Below, one piece after another: positions 12,473 to 25,036 of a DNA stretch of 64,000 nt. A program made the translations under genes and the position numbers. Source of the stretch: Blastocladiella emersonii ATCC 22665 (lineage: Eukaryota; Blastocladiomycota; Blastocladiomycetes; Blastocladiales; Blastocladiaceae). The notes beneath the pieces are model-generated. The model was not told the DNA's origin. It did no database searches and saw only the letters and a program-made list of their open reading frames with translations. The stretch covers positions 186,001-250,000 of the forward strand of contig JANHCV010000013.1 in the NCBI GenBank assembly GCA_025594325.1, given 5' to 3'. Numbering within the stretch: position 1 is the first letter of the stretch; each line of letters starts with the position of its first letter.

Positions 12473-15400
12473 ATCGTAACGTCAAAGCAACAATGTATCT
12501 GACCATGGGAATATAGTAAACGAGCCCCGGAGATAATTGTCATGGTACGCAAACAAAACCATACTCAAGTCTATGCCTTCCCACATGTCCAGCTGGTTGG
12601 GGATCCATAAATCCCAGTATCGAACCAACAAGATATCTGACCATTGGACTATATGTAACCGATCCCGTAGGTAATTGTCATGATACCCAAACAAAACCAT
12701 ATTCAAATCTTTCACATCCCGCATGTCCAGCTAGCCAGGGACCCATAAATCACAGTATCCAACCAACAAAGTATCTGACCAAAGAAAGATCATAAACCAG
12801 CCACGCAGATAATTGTCATGGTATTCAAACAAAACCATACTCAAATCTTCGAATACCCGATGTCCAGGTGGGCAAGGGCCTATACATCACAGTGTTGAAC
12901 CAACAAAGTATCTGACGATCGGGATGTATCAAACCGGCCATGCTGATAATTGTCATGGTACTCAAACATAATCATAGTCGAGTCTTCGAATATCCTCACG
13001 TCCACGTGGGCAAGGACCCAAAGCGCCAGGTATCCAAATCTACCCCGTTGTGCACACTCTCCATTATCCAAGTCTGTCATCCTACAATTTTGGAACCCGT
13101 CGGCAAAGCTCACGGTCCAATCAACGAACAACAGCCAACCTGCCAACCTGGCTACCTACCTGCCTACCTGCCTAGCTGGCTATCTGCCTACCTGCAAACC
13201 TGCCAACCTGCCCTACCTGCTAACCAAACACACACACCGCCTCGCAAGTCCTTGTGGGCCCGCGCTCTCTGGTTGCCGTCCCAGCCAACAAAGGAATGAA
13301 TGATGAGCCCTGGCAGCCTGGCAGCCTGCCACACTGACAGCCTGGCAGCCTGCCACACTGACAGCCTGACAGCGCCCACCCAGTAGTTATTAGCTACCTC
13401 GTATGTCATCTGAGAGGGGTTCAGCAGTCAATATACGACTGGTCTCCTCCTGGCTGGCAGCTCTGCTGTCCACTCCAAGTCCTGCATGATGATGGGCCAA
13501 GGAGCGTTACGAGCAGCTCCTCTGTCTATCCGCGTGAAACCACTCACCCGCTGACGGATGTACACCACGCACCGTGCAGCGCGCACAGCGCACAGCGCCC
13601 AACGCACCACGCGCTGCGCACACGGCGCAAACGGCCACCCTGGTGACACGCACACTCGCATGAACGGCAGGCATGCAAGGCGTCCTGAACTCAACGATGA
13701 TATATCGTCTAGGTCTGCTCGCTCCAACGGGTGCGCCTGCCTGCCCTCCCTGTGCCATGGATTGATTGATTCATGTCCAGTGCTGCCCCCATGCTTGCTT
13801 TCATGGCCGCGGGGTCCGTCAGGACGCCTTGCAATGGGTGCGCCAACCCCTGTTGCCAGCCATGTGGCAAGAAACACCACAGCACCTGCGTCGCCCTGGC
13901 CACCGTACCTTGCAAACAGCGTAGCAGCCGTACTGCTTCAGAGGGCTGCAGAGGGCTGGCTGCGGAGGGCTGAGGCGGCAGGGCTCCTCCTGCAGGAGAC
14001 AGTACTGGGGCCAAGGAGTTAGTGCTAGGGACTACTAACTGAATGGTGAATGACCCACACACCACATGCTCCTGGCAGGAGTGCGTGTGGGCGCGTGGGC
14101 CCGTGTCCGTGCGTGCCTGGATTAGTCCTCCATCACAAGTGACCAAGGTGACCAAGGTGACCAAGGTGACCAAGGTGACCAAGGTGACATGCAAGCACCA
14201 AGTTAGAGCGGCGGGGCAGCCATGGAAAGAAGGGCACAGGTACAAACTACCGTACCCTGGCCGCGGCCACTTGTCGCAGAACAGCCCTGCATGGCTCAGG
14301 ACGCGGCGGGCGTTGGAGACAGGGTAGGTAGGTAGGTAGCAGCAGCAGCAGCAAGGAGCAGGACCTGGCTGGCAAACAACACAAGTGAAGGCGTGCGTGA
14401 TGGAGTGAGAGAGTGTTGAATGAATGGATGGGTGGATGCGATGCAGACCAGCATACGTGTCGTGCGTCGTCCGGATTGGTCGGCGACCACCCGCCAATCC
14501 TGCGGCATGGCTGTGGGGGCGGCAGTGGTGGTAGTGGAGCTAGAGTGGTGTCGTGGGGCTGGTGGGGTCCCCTCTCCTTCCTGTCTCGCCTAGGTGGGTG
14601 GGCGGACGTAGCGCGCATGCGGGCGGGCAAGGTAGGAACGTTGTTCAAGCAATGGATCATGTACTTTATGGCATGTGATCTGCAAGACAGGGAGGGGGAG
14701 CGACTGTGTCTAATTTTGACCGAGGGACCTTGCTGCAGCCAACGTCTGGCCCAATCCGACCCTCCACAAATCGCAACATGCACGAAACAAATTAGCTGAC
14801 GTTTGGGATGTACCAAACCAGCCACGTAGATAACTTTCATGGTACTCAAACAAGACCATACTCAAATCTTTGACTTCCTGCATGTCCAGCTAGCCAGGCT
14901 TCTGTAAATCACATTGATGACGCAACAAAATATCTGGCCATAAGAATATTGTAAACCAGCCACTCTGGCAATTGTCATGGCACTCAAACAAAACCATATT
15001 CAAATCTTCGACTTCCCGCATGCCCATGTGGGCAAGGACCTATAAATCACAGTATCGAACCAACAAAATATCTGACCATAGAAACATAGTATACCAGCCA
15101 CGAGGACAATTGTCATGGTACTCAAACAAAACCATATTCAAATCTTTGACTATTCACATGTCTAGCTGGTTGGCGACCCATAAATCGTAACATTGGAGCA
15201 ACAAAATATCTGACCACGGAAATACAGTAAACAAGCCCCGGAGATAATTGTCATGGTTCTCAAACAAAACCATATTCAGATCTTTGAATACCCCATGTCC
15301 AGGTGGTTGGGGGCCCAGAAATCGTAACATCGAACCAACAAAATATTTGACCATAGAAATATACTAAACCAGCCACGTACGTAATTGTCGCGTTACTTAA

Positions 15401-15596
15401 ACAAAACCATACTCAAAACTTTGACTTCCCGCATGTTCACCTAGCCAGGTACCCATAAATCACAGTATCGAGCCAACAAAAGATCTGACAATGGAAATAT
15501 AGTAAACCGGCCGCGGAGAGAATTCTCATGGTACTCAAATGAAACCATACTCAAATCTATGACTTCCCACATGTCCAGCTGGTTGAGGACCCATAA
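12473..15596. repeat. Array unit 5 (3124 bp)
   Basis: Full-length unit. I saw no private variant by eye. Confidence 0.95.
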
Positions 15597-18500
15597 ATCG
15601 TAACGTCAAAGCAACAATGTATCTGACCATGGGAATATAGTAAACGAGCCCCGGAGATAATTGTCATGGTACGCAAACAAAACCATACTCAAGTCTATGC
15701 CTTCCCACATGTCCAGCTGGTTGGGGATCCATAAATCCCAGTATCGAACCAACAAGATATCTGACCATTGGACTATATGTAACCGATCCCGTAGGTAATT
15801 GTCATGATACCCAAACAAAACCATATTCAAATCTTTCACATCCCGCATGTCCAGCTAGCCAGGGACCCATAAATCACAGTATCCAACCAACAAAGTATCT
15901 GACCAAAGAAAGATCATAAACCAGCCACGCAGATAATTGTCATGGTATTCAAACAAAACCATACTCAAATCTTCGAATACCCGATGTCCAGGTGGGCAAG
16001 GGCCTATACATCACAGTGTTGAACCAACAAAGTATCTGACGATCGGGATGTATCAAACCGGCCATGCTGATAATTGTCATGGTACTCAAACATAATCATA
16101 GTCGAGTCTTCGAATATCCTCACGTCCACGTGGGCAAGGACCCAAAGCGCCAGGTATCCAAATCTACCCCGTTGTGCACACTCTCCATTATCCAAGTCTG
16201 TCATCCTACAATTTTGGAACCCGTCGGCAAAGCTCACGGTCCAATCAACGAACAACAGCCAACCTGCCAACCTGGCTACCTACCTGCCTACCTGCCTAGC
16301 TGGCTATCTGCCTACCTGCAAACCTGCCAACCTGCCCTACCTGCTAACCAAACACACACACCGCCTCGCAAGTCCTTGTGGGCCCGCGCTCTCTGGTTGC
16401 CGTCCCAGCCAACAAAGGAATGAATGATGAGCCCTGGCAGCCTGGCAGCCTGCCACACTGACAGCCTGGCAGCCTGCCACACTGACAGCCTGACAGCGCC
16501 CACCCAGTAGTTATTAGCTACCTCGTATGTCATCTGAGAGGGGTTCAGCAGTCAATATACGACTGGTCTCCTCCTGGCTGGCAGCTCTGCTGTCCACTCC
16601 AAGTCCTGCATGATGATGGGCCAAGGAGCGTTACGAGCAGCTCCTCTGTCTATCCGCGTGAAACCACTCACCCGCTGACGGATGTACACCACGCACCGTG
16701 CAGCGCGCACAGCGCACAGCGCCCAACGCACCACGCGCTGCGCACACGGCGCAAACGGCCACCCTGGTGACACGCACACTCGCATGAACGGCAGGCATGC
16801 AAGGCGTCCTGAACTCAACGATGATATATCGTCTAGGTCTGCTCGCTCCAACGGGTGCGCCTGCCTGCCCTCCCTGTGCCATGGATTGATTGATTCATGT
16901 CCAGTGCTGCCCCCATGCTTGCTTTCATGGCCGCGGGGTCCGTCAGGACGCCTTGCAATGGGTGCGCCAACCCCTGTTGCCAGCCATGTGGCAAGAAACA
17001 CCACAGCACCTGCGTCGCCCTGGCCACCGTACCTTGCAAACAGCGTAGCAGCCGTACTGCTTCAGAGGGCTGCAGAGGGCTGGCTGCGGAGGGCTGAGGC
17101 GGCAGGGCTCCTCCTGCAGGAGACAGTACTGGGGCCAAGGAGTTAGTGCTAGGGACTACTAACTGAATGGTGAATGACCCACACACCACATGCTCCTGGC
17201 AGGAGTGCGTGTGGGCGCGTGGGCCCGTGTCCGTGCGTGCCTGGATTAGTCCTCCATCACAAGTGACCAAGGTGACCAAGGTGACCAAGGTGACCAAGGT
17301 GACCAAGGTGACATGCAAGCACCAAGTTAGAGCGGCGGGGCAGCCATGGAAAGAAGGGCACAGGTACAAACTACCGTACCCTGGCCGCGGCCACTTGTCG
17401 CAGAACAGCCCTGCATGGCTCAGGACGCGGCGGGCGTTGGAGACAGGGTAGGTAGGTAGGTAGCAGCAGCAGCAGCAAGGAGCAGGACCTGGCTGGCAAA
17501 CAACACAAGTGAAGGCGTGCGTGATGGAGTGAGAGAGTGTTGAATGAATGGATGGGTGGATGCGATGCAGACCAGCATACGTGTCGTGCGTCGTCCGGAT
17601 TGGTCGGCGACCACCCGCCAATCCTGCGGCATGGCTGTGGGGGCGGCAGTGGTGGTAGTGGAGCTAGAGTGGTGTCGTGGGGCTGGTGGGGTCCCCTCTC
17701 CTTCCTGTCTCGCCTAGGTGGGTGGGCGGACGTAGCGCGCATGCGGGCGGGCAAGGTAGGAACGTTGTTCAAGCAATGGATCATGTACTTTATGGCATGT
17801 GATCTGCAAGACAGGGAGGGGGAGCGACTGTGTCTAATTTTGACCGAGGGACCTTGCTGCAGCCAACGTCTGGCCCAATCCGACCCTCCACAAATCGCAA
17901 CATGCACGAAACAAATTAGCTGACGTTTGGGATGTACCAAACCAGCCACGTAGATAACTTTCATGGTACTCAAACAAGACCATACTCAAATCTTTGACTT
18001 CCTGCATGTCCAGCTAGCCAGGCTTCTGTAAATCACATTGATGACGCAACAAAATATCTGGCCATAAGAATATTGTAAACCAGCCACTCTGGCAATTGTC
18101 ATGGCACTCAAACAAAACCATATTCAAATCTTCGACTTCCCGCATGCCCATGTGGGCAAGGACCTATAAATCACAGTATCGAACCAACAAAATATCTGAC
18201 CATAGAAACATAGTATACCAGCCACGAGGACAATTGTCATGGTACTCAAACAAAACCATATTCAAATCTTTGACTATTCACATGTCTAGCTGGTTGGCGA
18301 CCCATAAATCGTAACATTGGAGCAACAAAATATCTGACCACGGAAATACAGTAAACAAGCCCCGGAGATAATTGTCATGGTTCTCAAACAAAACCATATT
18401 CAGATCTTTGAATACCCCATGTCCAGGTGGTTGGGGGCCCAGAAATCGTAACATCGAACCAACAAAATATTTGACCATAGAAATATACTAAACCAGCCAC

Positions 18501-18720
18501 GTACGTAATTGTCGCGTTACTTAAACAAAACCATACTCAAAACTTTGACTTCCCGCATGTTCACCTAGCCAGGTACCCATAAATCACAGTATCGAGCCAA
18601 CAAAAGATCTGACAATGGAAATATAGTAAACCGGCCGCGGAGAGAATTCTCATGGTACTCAAATGAAACCATACTCAAATCTATGACTTCCCACATGTCC
18701 AGCTGGTTGAGGACCCATAA
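15597..18720. repeat. Array unit 6 (3124 bp)
   Basis: Full-length unit. I saw no private variant by eye. Confidence 0.95.
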
Positions 18721-20727
18721 ATCGTAACGTCAAAGCAACAATGTATCTGACCATGGGAATATAGTAAACGAGCCCCGGAGATAATTGTCATGGTACGCAA
18801 ACAAAACCATACTCAAGTCTATGCCTTCCCACATGTCCAGCTGGTTGGGGATCCATAAATCCCAGTATCGAACCAACAAGATATCTGACCATTGGACTAT
18901 ATGTAACCGATCCCGTAGGTAATTGTCATGATACCCAAACAAAACCATATTCAAATCTTTCACATCCCGCATGTCCAGCTAGCCAGGGACCCATAAATCA
19001 CAGTATCCAACCAACAAAGTATCTGACCAAAGAAAGATCATAAACCAGCCACGCAGATAATTGTCATGGTATTCAAACAAAACCATACTCAAATCTTCGA
19101 ATACCCGATGTCCAGGTGGGCAAGGGCCTATACATCACAGTGTTGAACCAACAAAGTATCTGACGATCGGGATGTATCAAACCGGCCATGCTGATAATTG
19201 TCATGGTACTCAAACATAATCATAGTCGAGTCTTCGAATATCCTCACGTCCACGTGGGCAAGGACCCAAAGCGCCAGGTATCCAAATCTACCCCGTTGTG
19301 CACACTCTCCATTATCCAAGTCTGTCATCCTACAATTTTGGAACCCGTCGGCAAAGCTCACGGTCCAATCAACGAACAACAGCCAACCTGCCAACCTGGC
19401 TACCTACCTGCCTACCTGCCTAGCTGGCTATCTGCCTACCTGCAAACCTGCCAACCTGCCCTACCTGCTAACCAAACACACACACCGCCTCGCAAGTCCT
19501 TGTGGGCCCGCGCTCTCTGGTTGCCGTCCCAGCCAACAAAGGAATGAATGATGAGCCCTGGCAGCCTGGCAGCCTGCCACACTGACAGCCTGGCAGCCTG
19601 CCACACTGACAGCCTGACAGCGCCCACCCAGTAGTTATTAGCTACCTCGTATGTCATCTGAGAGGGGTTCAGCAGTCAATATACGACTGGTCTCCTCCTG
19701 GCTGGCAGCTCTGCTGTCCACTCCAAGTCCTGCATGATGATGGGCCAAGGAGCGTTACGAGCAGCTCCTCTGTCTATCCGCGTGAAACCACTCACCCGCT
19801 GACGGATGTACACCACGCACCGTGCAGCGCGCACAGCGCACAGCGCCCAACGCACCACGCGCTGCGCACACGGCGCAAACGGCCACCCTGGTGACACGCA
19901 CACTCGCATGAACGGCAGGCATGCAAGGCGTCCTGAACTCAACGATGATATATCGTCTAGGTCTGCTCGCTCCAACGGGTGCGCCTGCCTGCCCTCCCTG
20001 TGCCATGGATTGATTGATTCATGTCCAGTGCTGCCCCCATGCTTGCTTTCATGGCCGCGGGGTCCGTCAGGACGCCTTGCAATGGGTGCGCCAACCCCTG
20101 TTGCCAGCCATGTGGCAAGAAACACCACAGCACCTGCGTCGCCCTGGCCACCGTACCTTGCAAACAGCGTAGCAGCCGTACTGCTTCAGAGGGCTGCAGA
20201 GGGCTGGCTGCGGAGGGCTGAGGCGGCAGGGCTCCTCCTGCAGGAGACAGTACTGGGGCCAAGGAGTTAGTGCTAGGGACTACTAACTGAATGGTGAATG
20301 ACCCACACACCACATGCTCCTGGCAGGAGTGCGTGTGGGCGCGTGGGCCCGTGTCCGTGCGTGCCTGGATTAGTCCTCCATCACAAGTGACCAAGGTGAC
20401 CAAGGTGACCAAGGTGACCAAGGTGACCAAGGTGACATGCAAGCACCAAGTTAGAGCGGCGGGGCAGCCATGGAAAGAAGGGCACAGGTACAAACTACCG
20501 TACCCTGGCCGCGGCCACTTGTCGCAGAACAGCCCTGCATGGCTCAGGACGCGGCGGGCGTTGGAGACAGGGTAGGTAGGTAGGTAGCAGCAGCAGCAGC
20601 AAGGAGCAGGACCTGGCTGGCAAACAACACAAGTGAAGGCGTGCGTGATGGAGTGAGAGAGTGTTGAATGAATGGATGGGTGGATGCGATGCAGACCAGC
20701 ATACGTGTCGTACGTCGTCCAGATTGG
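18721..20727. repeat. Array unit 7, truncated
   Basis: Matches the first ~2007 bp of a unit, then breaks off in the spacer at ATTGGTC, directly followed by nine T. Two G-to-A changes (near 20711 and 20722) sit in the last 20 bases before the break. Confidence 0.93.
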
Positions 20728-21106
20728 TCTTTTTTTTTGGAACCTTTGATTTATTCCTTAACAGCGGTTGTAACCTGCAAGCAGAGTATCCACTGTACGA
20801 CAGGCGCCGGCCTTTTCTGGCAGGGCTGCAATGCAGCAAGGCCTGGACCACGCACGTCGAGGAGCAAAGGGGAAGAAGTGAGGGAGGGAGGGAAGATAGG
20901 ACAAACGGACGGAGCAAATCAGACCAGTAGCGTCAAACGAGCAGTAGCGAGAGAGGGAGCGAATGAACAATAATCGAGACCGAGCTGGGCGACATGCTGG
21001 GCTGGCCAGCGAGAGAGCGAGGGCACGCCGGAAAGCCAGTAGCAGTACTGTGACTTTGGCCGTGGCCCAAGAGGAACGTCAGTTTTTCTTTTCTTCTTCT
21101 GTTTTG

Positions 21107-21147
21107 TCTTTTCTTTTCTTTTCTTTTCTTTTCTTTTCTTTTCTTTT
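21107..21147. repeat. (TTTTC)n microsatellite in the element's 3' part
   Basis: About eight TTTTC copies on the plus strand (AAAAG on the element's sense strand), between the RNase H stop and the terminal poly(A). It may be an older A-rich tail or a simple repeat in the 3' untranslated part. Confidence 0.8.
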
Positions 21148-21208
21148 GTGTCAACCCATGCACCGATGGGCATGATTCAGCGACGACCACGCGGTTCCTT
21201 CGGACTTG

Positions 21209-23131
21209 TCACTTCAGGATGTGCTTTGGGGAGCCGAGCAGCCAAAGACGGACGGAGGGATCTGCAGCAAGAGCCGCCTGGGCCGCAGTGGTGGGCGGGC
21301 ACACGGGCGGGTCTTCTTCACGCCCAGAGGGGTTGGGGCCGTGGGAGTGCATCGAGTGCAAGCACCGCGTGCAGTAGTGGTGTTTGTTGATGAACTTGAG
21401 GGTGGCCCTGTGTTGGCCAAATGGACGTCGGACGCGTGCGCTCGCCTCGCGGGGCGGAGCGTCGGAAAAGTTGAGCGGGTCGACCTCGGCGTACCCAGCG
21501 GCATGGGGGAGCCAGCCGAGTCGCCAGAGGGAGCGCGAGGCCACGGAGGTGATGGCCGCGAGGACGGGCCGGGTGAGGGCGCGGTCGAGTTGGAGGGCCC
21601 GCGAGCCGAACGATACGTCGCGGGCGCGTAGAACGCAGCCGGCGAGGCGGGAGAGGGCGTCGGGGTCGCGCCAGATGGAGGCCCCGAGCCGGGCGCCAAA
21701 GTTGTGGAGGGCGTCGGTTGCGCCAGCAATGGACTCGCCGACCATGGTGTAGCCGGGCGTGCTGAGGTCCTCGCCTTGGATAGGAGAGAGAGGCGGTGGT
21801 AGTGTAGGTGGAGGTGGAGGTGGAGTCGGCATATTTGGTGCCCGTGCAGTGGAGGCGGCGGCGGCAGTAGCGGCGGCGGCGGCAACAGAGGCAGCGGTGC
21901 GGCGAGCGGAGCGCTCAATGGACTTTTGCGCAGAGCCCAGCGCGGCGGACACGGCCGCGGCGTTACGGGTGCAGATCATCCAGTGGCTTCCGTCGTCAAT
22001 GGCTACTTGGCACCTAGGACACACCGGTGAAGTGACTAGAGTAGGATGGCGGGTGTGCAGCAGTGAGCGAGTGGGTGTGATCCCAAGGAGGTGGCGAACG
22101 CGATAGACGATGTCGCGGTTCGCAGCGCTGGAGGTGCGCTTATCAAGCGGGCGGGAGCCGGAGCCAATGGCCATGGAGGTCGCGGTCATGTCAGGGTGCT
22201 CATCGGGGTCAGGGGAGGTGTGGAGGGAGGAGAGGAGGGCGGACTTGGAGCGCAGGGTCGCATCGCAGCGTGCAGTGGACAGGATCTTGAGGAATGCAGT
22301 GGAGGATGTGGGAACGGGGACGTCATCAAAACACAGCGCATGCTGAACATCTAATCGGATCTGTTTGGCGAAGAGGGGAGCGAGGACGAGCTCTTGGGCC
22401 AGATTGACCCTGTCAGCGGCGAGCCCGTCAGCGATCTCGTTCCCCTCAACGCCGGCGTGCCCGCGGACCCAGGAGATCGTGAAGGTCACACGGCGGGCAC
22501 GCGCGGCCGCCACTGCAAACGACCATGCGTCGCTAGAACTGAGGGAAGAAGGAAAGCCAGAATCAGACGACGAGGAGGAAAGGAACGATAGGACGCGGAT
22601 GGCCGATGCAATGGCAGCCTGGGAGTCAGAGTAGATGTGGATCCGCGAGCGCTGTGGTGCCGCGGCGACCGCAAGCGCGATCGCCCACGCCTCGGCTCGC
22701 GTAGAAGAAGCTACGCCAGGCGAGACGCGCGCTGACAGACGGACACCAAGCGTCGGGAACCACACGCCCTCTCCAAGGCGGGACGACCCGACCCCGTCCG
22801 CAGCTGGCACCATGGAGCCGTCCGTGTAGACAGGCACCAGTGCAGGATCGAGGTCGAGCGGGCCCGCCTGAGCCGGGACTTGTGTCACGCGAAGACCTGC
22901 GGTGAAGGCCTCGCGGATGTTGATGGGTGGGGCAACTTGGTCGTCAACACTGAGTGGGTAACTCTCGCGGGTGCGAAAGGCTGCACACGGGCCCCACTGT
23001 GGATGGGCATGAGGGTCGCCGAGATAGGCCTGAAGCAAGCAGGTCGCGTCTCGGCGGGGTGTAACCAGGCCGAGTGTGCGCGGACTTGAAGGAACCGCGA
23101 CCTGCATACGGGAGGAGAGGGAAAGCGTCAT
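21209..23131 (-). pseudogene. LINE ORF segment: RNase H and C-terminal Cys/His motif
   Basis: Open frame downstream of the RT frameshift. RNase H signatures are intact: VYTDGSM (first Asp), STRAEAWAI (Glu), IYSDSQAAI (Asp) and WVRGHAGVEGNEIADGLA (His and last Asp). A CTRCLHSMHSHG motif near the C-terminus could bind zinc. The family role is removal of RNA from the RNA:DNA hybrid during retrotransposition. The frame has no start of its own: its first Met lies inside the RT coding sequence, so it is the 3' half of a broken polyprotein. Only about 100 residues separate the RT ADD motif from the RNase H, short for a LINE thumb region, suggesting an internal deletion as well as the frameshift. Confidence 0.82.
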
Positions 23132-23139
23132 CTGCGCCT

Positions 23140-24500
23140 TTCGAAATATCGTTACAAAGGAGGGGATCGTAGAGACAGGACCACATTAGCGGGGACTCAA
23201 CGGCGCCCTGGGGCACGCCGCGGAGACACGGGATCGGTTCGGTGAGCCCATACGCGGTGATCACACGCGATGTGCGACCCTCAAGGAACTGCGTGCAGTA
23301 CAACTCAACGAACGGCTCAGGCAGACGGATGCGGCGCAGGGCCAGCCGCAGGATCGAGTGCGGGACCGTGTCGAACGCCTTGCTCCTGTCCTCAAAGTAC
23401 ACGTACATGGCCTTGTCCGAGTCGCGGGCATGGTCAATGGCGGACGAGAGGAGCTGGACAGGAACGGCCGTATCTGTCCCAGGCAGGACAGAGTATTTTG
23501 CGCCGCGCGGCACGTCGTGCTCACCGAGGACGGGCATCATGCGCGACACGAGGATCTTCATAAACAGCTTCGACGCGGTTTCCATGAGCGTGATGGGCCG
23601 CATTGCTGCAGCGGTGCCCGTGTACCCCGCGTCGGTCCTCGGGATCAGGTAGATGGAGCCCTCGCGCCACTGAGCGGGAGCGACGCCTGTGCGGAGGATG
23701 TCGTTGAAGAGCCTCAACAGGTCGGCACGCGCGCGCGGGCCCGACTCGCGCAGGAAACGATACGTGATGCCAGACGGGCCGGGCGCCTTGTCAGGATGGA
23801 CCGCCTTCAGTGCGGCGTCGAGCTCACCCGCCGAAATAGGGTCCATGAGCGAGCTCCATATGGCCGGGTCAACGTGGTCGAGCGGGGCAAACGCAGCAGC
23901 CCACTCCGCTGGAAGCGGCGGGAGGTCAACCCGGTCGAACCACCCGGCCACCTCCGCGGCCAACCGCCGCCGCTTCACCTCGACGGGGTCCCAGACGGTC
24001 GGTTCGTCGTTCGTACCTTGATAGTAATCGATGGTGGCGTTGACGCGCTTGCGGCCCAGAATCGAGTTGAGCGCCGCGCGCAAGTCACTGTTGAAGAGGC
24101 TCTCGCGCCGCTCGACCGCCGCCTGGATCCGACTCTCCATCTTCGCGGCAGCGTCGCGGACACGAGCCCTGGTGATGAGCGCGCGGGCTGACCGAAACTG
24201 GCTCTTTAGCGGACGGGCGAAAACGGCTTCGGGATTCTGGCTGAGCCGTTCTACCAGCAAGCGAACAGCATCAGGCATTGGCCCAACGTGGTTAGCGCGC
24301 TTCCACTCCCACAGATCGCCCATCTCTGGAACGTGGAGGTCTGAACGAACGTAGAGAGTGTTAGTCTTCGCCCGCTTCCCACTAGCCCTATAGCGCAGGA
24401 GGCGGAGGCTAAGGGCGACGTGGATCTGAGTGTCCTTCATGCGATCCCACTGCGACTGCACAGAAGCCTGCGCGGCCACCGGACCAGACACGGCCAGGCG
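23140..24500 (-). pseudogene. LINE reverse transcriptase, frameshifted
   Basis: Minus-strand frame with LINE-type RT blocks in order: HPDKAPGPSGITYRFLRE, MRPITLMETASKLF, YFEDRSKAFDTVPH (first catalytic Asp region), LRGVPQGAVESPLMW and GADD near 23145. Directly after ADD the conserved sequence continues (LSLSSR) one frame over, so one extra base breaks the polyprotein near 23136. The upstream part holds a long helical, basic stretch (RARVRDAAAKMESR) and no endonuclease. Such a copy cannot encode a full RT-RNase H protein and is presumably dead. Confidence 0.82.
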
Positions 24501-24511
24501 CCCGGAGACCC

Positions 24512-24777
24512 TGATAGTAGTCGATGGTGGCGTTGACGCGCTTGCGGCCCAGGATCGAGTTGAGCGCCGCGCGCAAGTCACTGTTGAAGAGGCCGTCGCG
24601 CCGCTCGACCGCCGCCTGGACCCGACTCTCCATCTTGGCGGCAGCGTCGCGGACACGAGCCCTGGTGATGAGCGCGCGGGCCAACCGAAATTGGTTTTTC
24701 GGCGGTCACGCGAAAACCGCCCCGGGAGTCTGACTGAGCACCTGGGCGAGCGTGCGGACAGCGTCGGCAGCAACCCC
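24512..24777 (-). repeat. Second, diverged copy of a LINE 5' segment
   Basis: Matches 24019-24282 at an offset of about 493 bp with roughly 10% differences by eye. Both encode the same helical segment (RVRDAAAKMESR, VNATIDYYQG) upstream of the RT. It does not continue into the rest of the RT, so it is either a partial duplication or the remnant of another copy of the family joined end to end. Confidence 0.8.
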
Positions 24778-25036
24778 ACGAAATCAGCAAGTTCCCGCTA
24801 CGATGAGCAATCCATGTCGGTCCTCGCGGATAGAAGTCGCCAAGTTGATTGCTTCCTTCCAGCGCTGTAGCAAACTCAACAGCGTGACAGTTATGAGTTT
24901 GAGGGCATGGACACTATATTAATCGTGTGTCGCGCGATCAAGGCCACGCAGGGTAACAGCAGCTTGATGATTTGAAGATACGAAATCTCGGCAGGCCCGT
25001 GCGGACCAGGCAGAAGCGTATCCTGCAACGGTTCGA

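Larger units (their letters stand above)
1..20727. repeat. Macrosatellite-like tandem array, 3.1-kb composite unit, 6.6 copies
   Basis: The same sequence restarts at 1, 3101, 6225, 9349, 12473, 15597 and 18721. The period is 3124 bp except for the first unit (3100 bp, lacking one 24-bp sub-repeat). The last unit is cut at about 20727. Only about ten scattered base differences are visible by eye between units, so the array is very recent or strongly homogenised. Every unit contains a run of ~138-bp monomers plus a GC-rich spacer with short microsatellites. No rRNA, tRNA or recognisable protein is encoded; the frames that stay open are low-complexity, occur on both strands and overlap each other. 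The array runs off the left edge, so its true size is unknown. Centromeric, subtelomeric or other heterochromatic DNA is possible, but no telomere repeat is present to decide. Confidence 0.97.
20728..24780 (-). mobile_element. Degraded non-LTR (LINE-type) retrotransposon with RT and RNase H
   Basis: The minus strand encodes, in order, a LINE-type reverse transcriptase and an RNase H followed by a Cys/His motif, then a 3' untranslated stretch ending in nine A (20730-20738 read as T on the plus strand). No apurinic endonuclease domain is present, and homology fades near 24780, so the element is 5' truncated. It is also rearranged: a ~265-bp segment occurs twice near the 5' end. RT followed by RNase H is known from Tad/I-like and related LINE clades; the clade is not assigned. 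No target-site duplication was recognised. It abuts the truncated last unit of the array. Confidence 0.88.

Noticed and set aside
10-20700. Recurring open frames in the array (for example 1213-2001 minus, 1062-1526 plus, 1751-2353 minus, 3508-3774 minus)
   Set aside because: They repeat simply because the DNA repeats, overlap each other on both strands, include microsatellite translations (TLVTLVTLVT) and show no domain. Conservation between units reflects recent homogenisation, not selection on protein.
1-20727. CRISPR-like array
   Set aside because: Monomers are long (~138 bp) and directly adjacent, with no short repeat plus unique-spacer pattern, in a eukaryotic setting.
1-20727. rDNA intergenic spacer array
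   Set aside because: The unit is too short to include 18S/28S genes and no conserved rRNA segment or 5S-like sequence was recognised.
20963-21175. Plus-strand frame ending in Phe/Leu/Ser repeats
   Set aside because: It is the translation of the TTTTC microsatellite.
22944-23130. C-terminal end of the minus-strand RT frame after ADD
   Set aside because: It is the out-of-frame reading of the next LINE segment, created by the frameshift.
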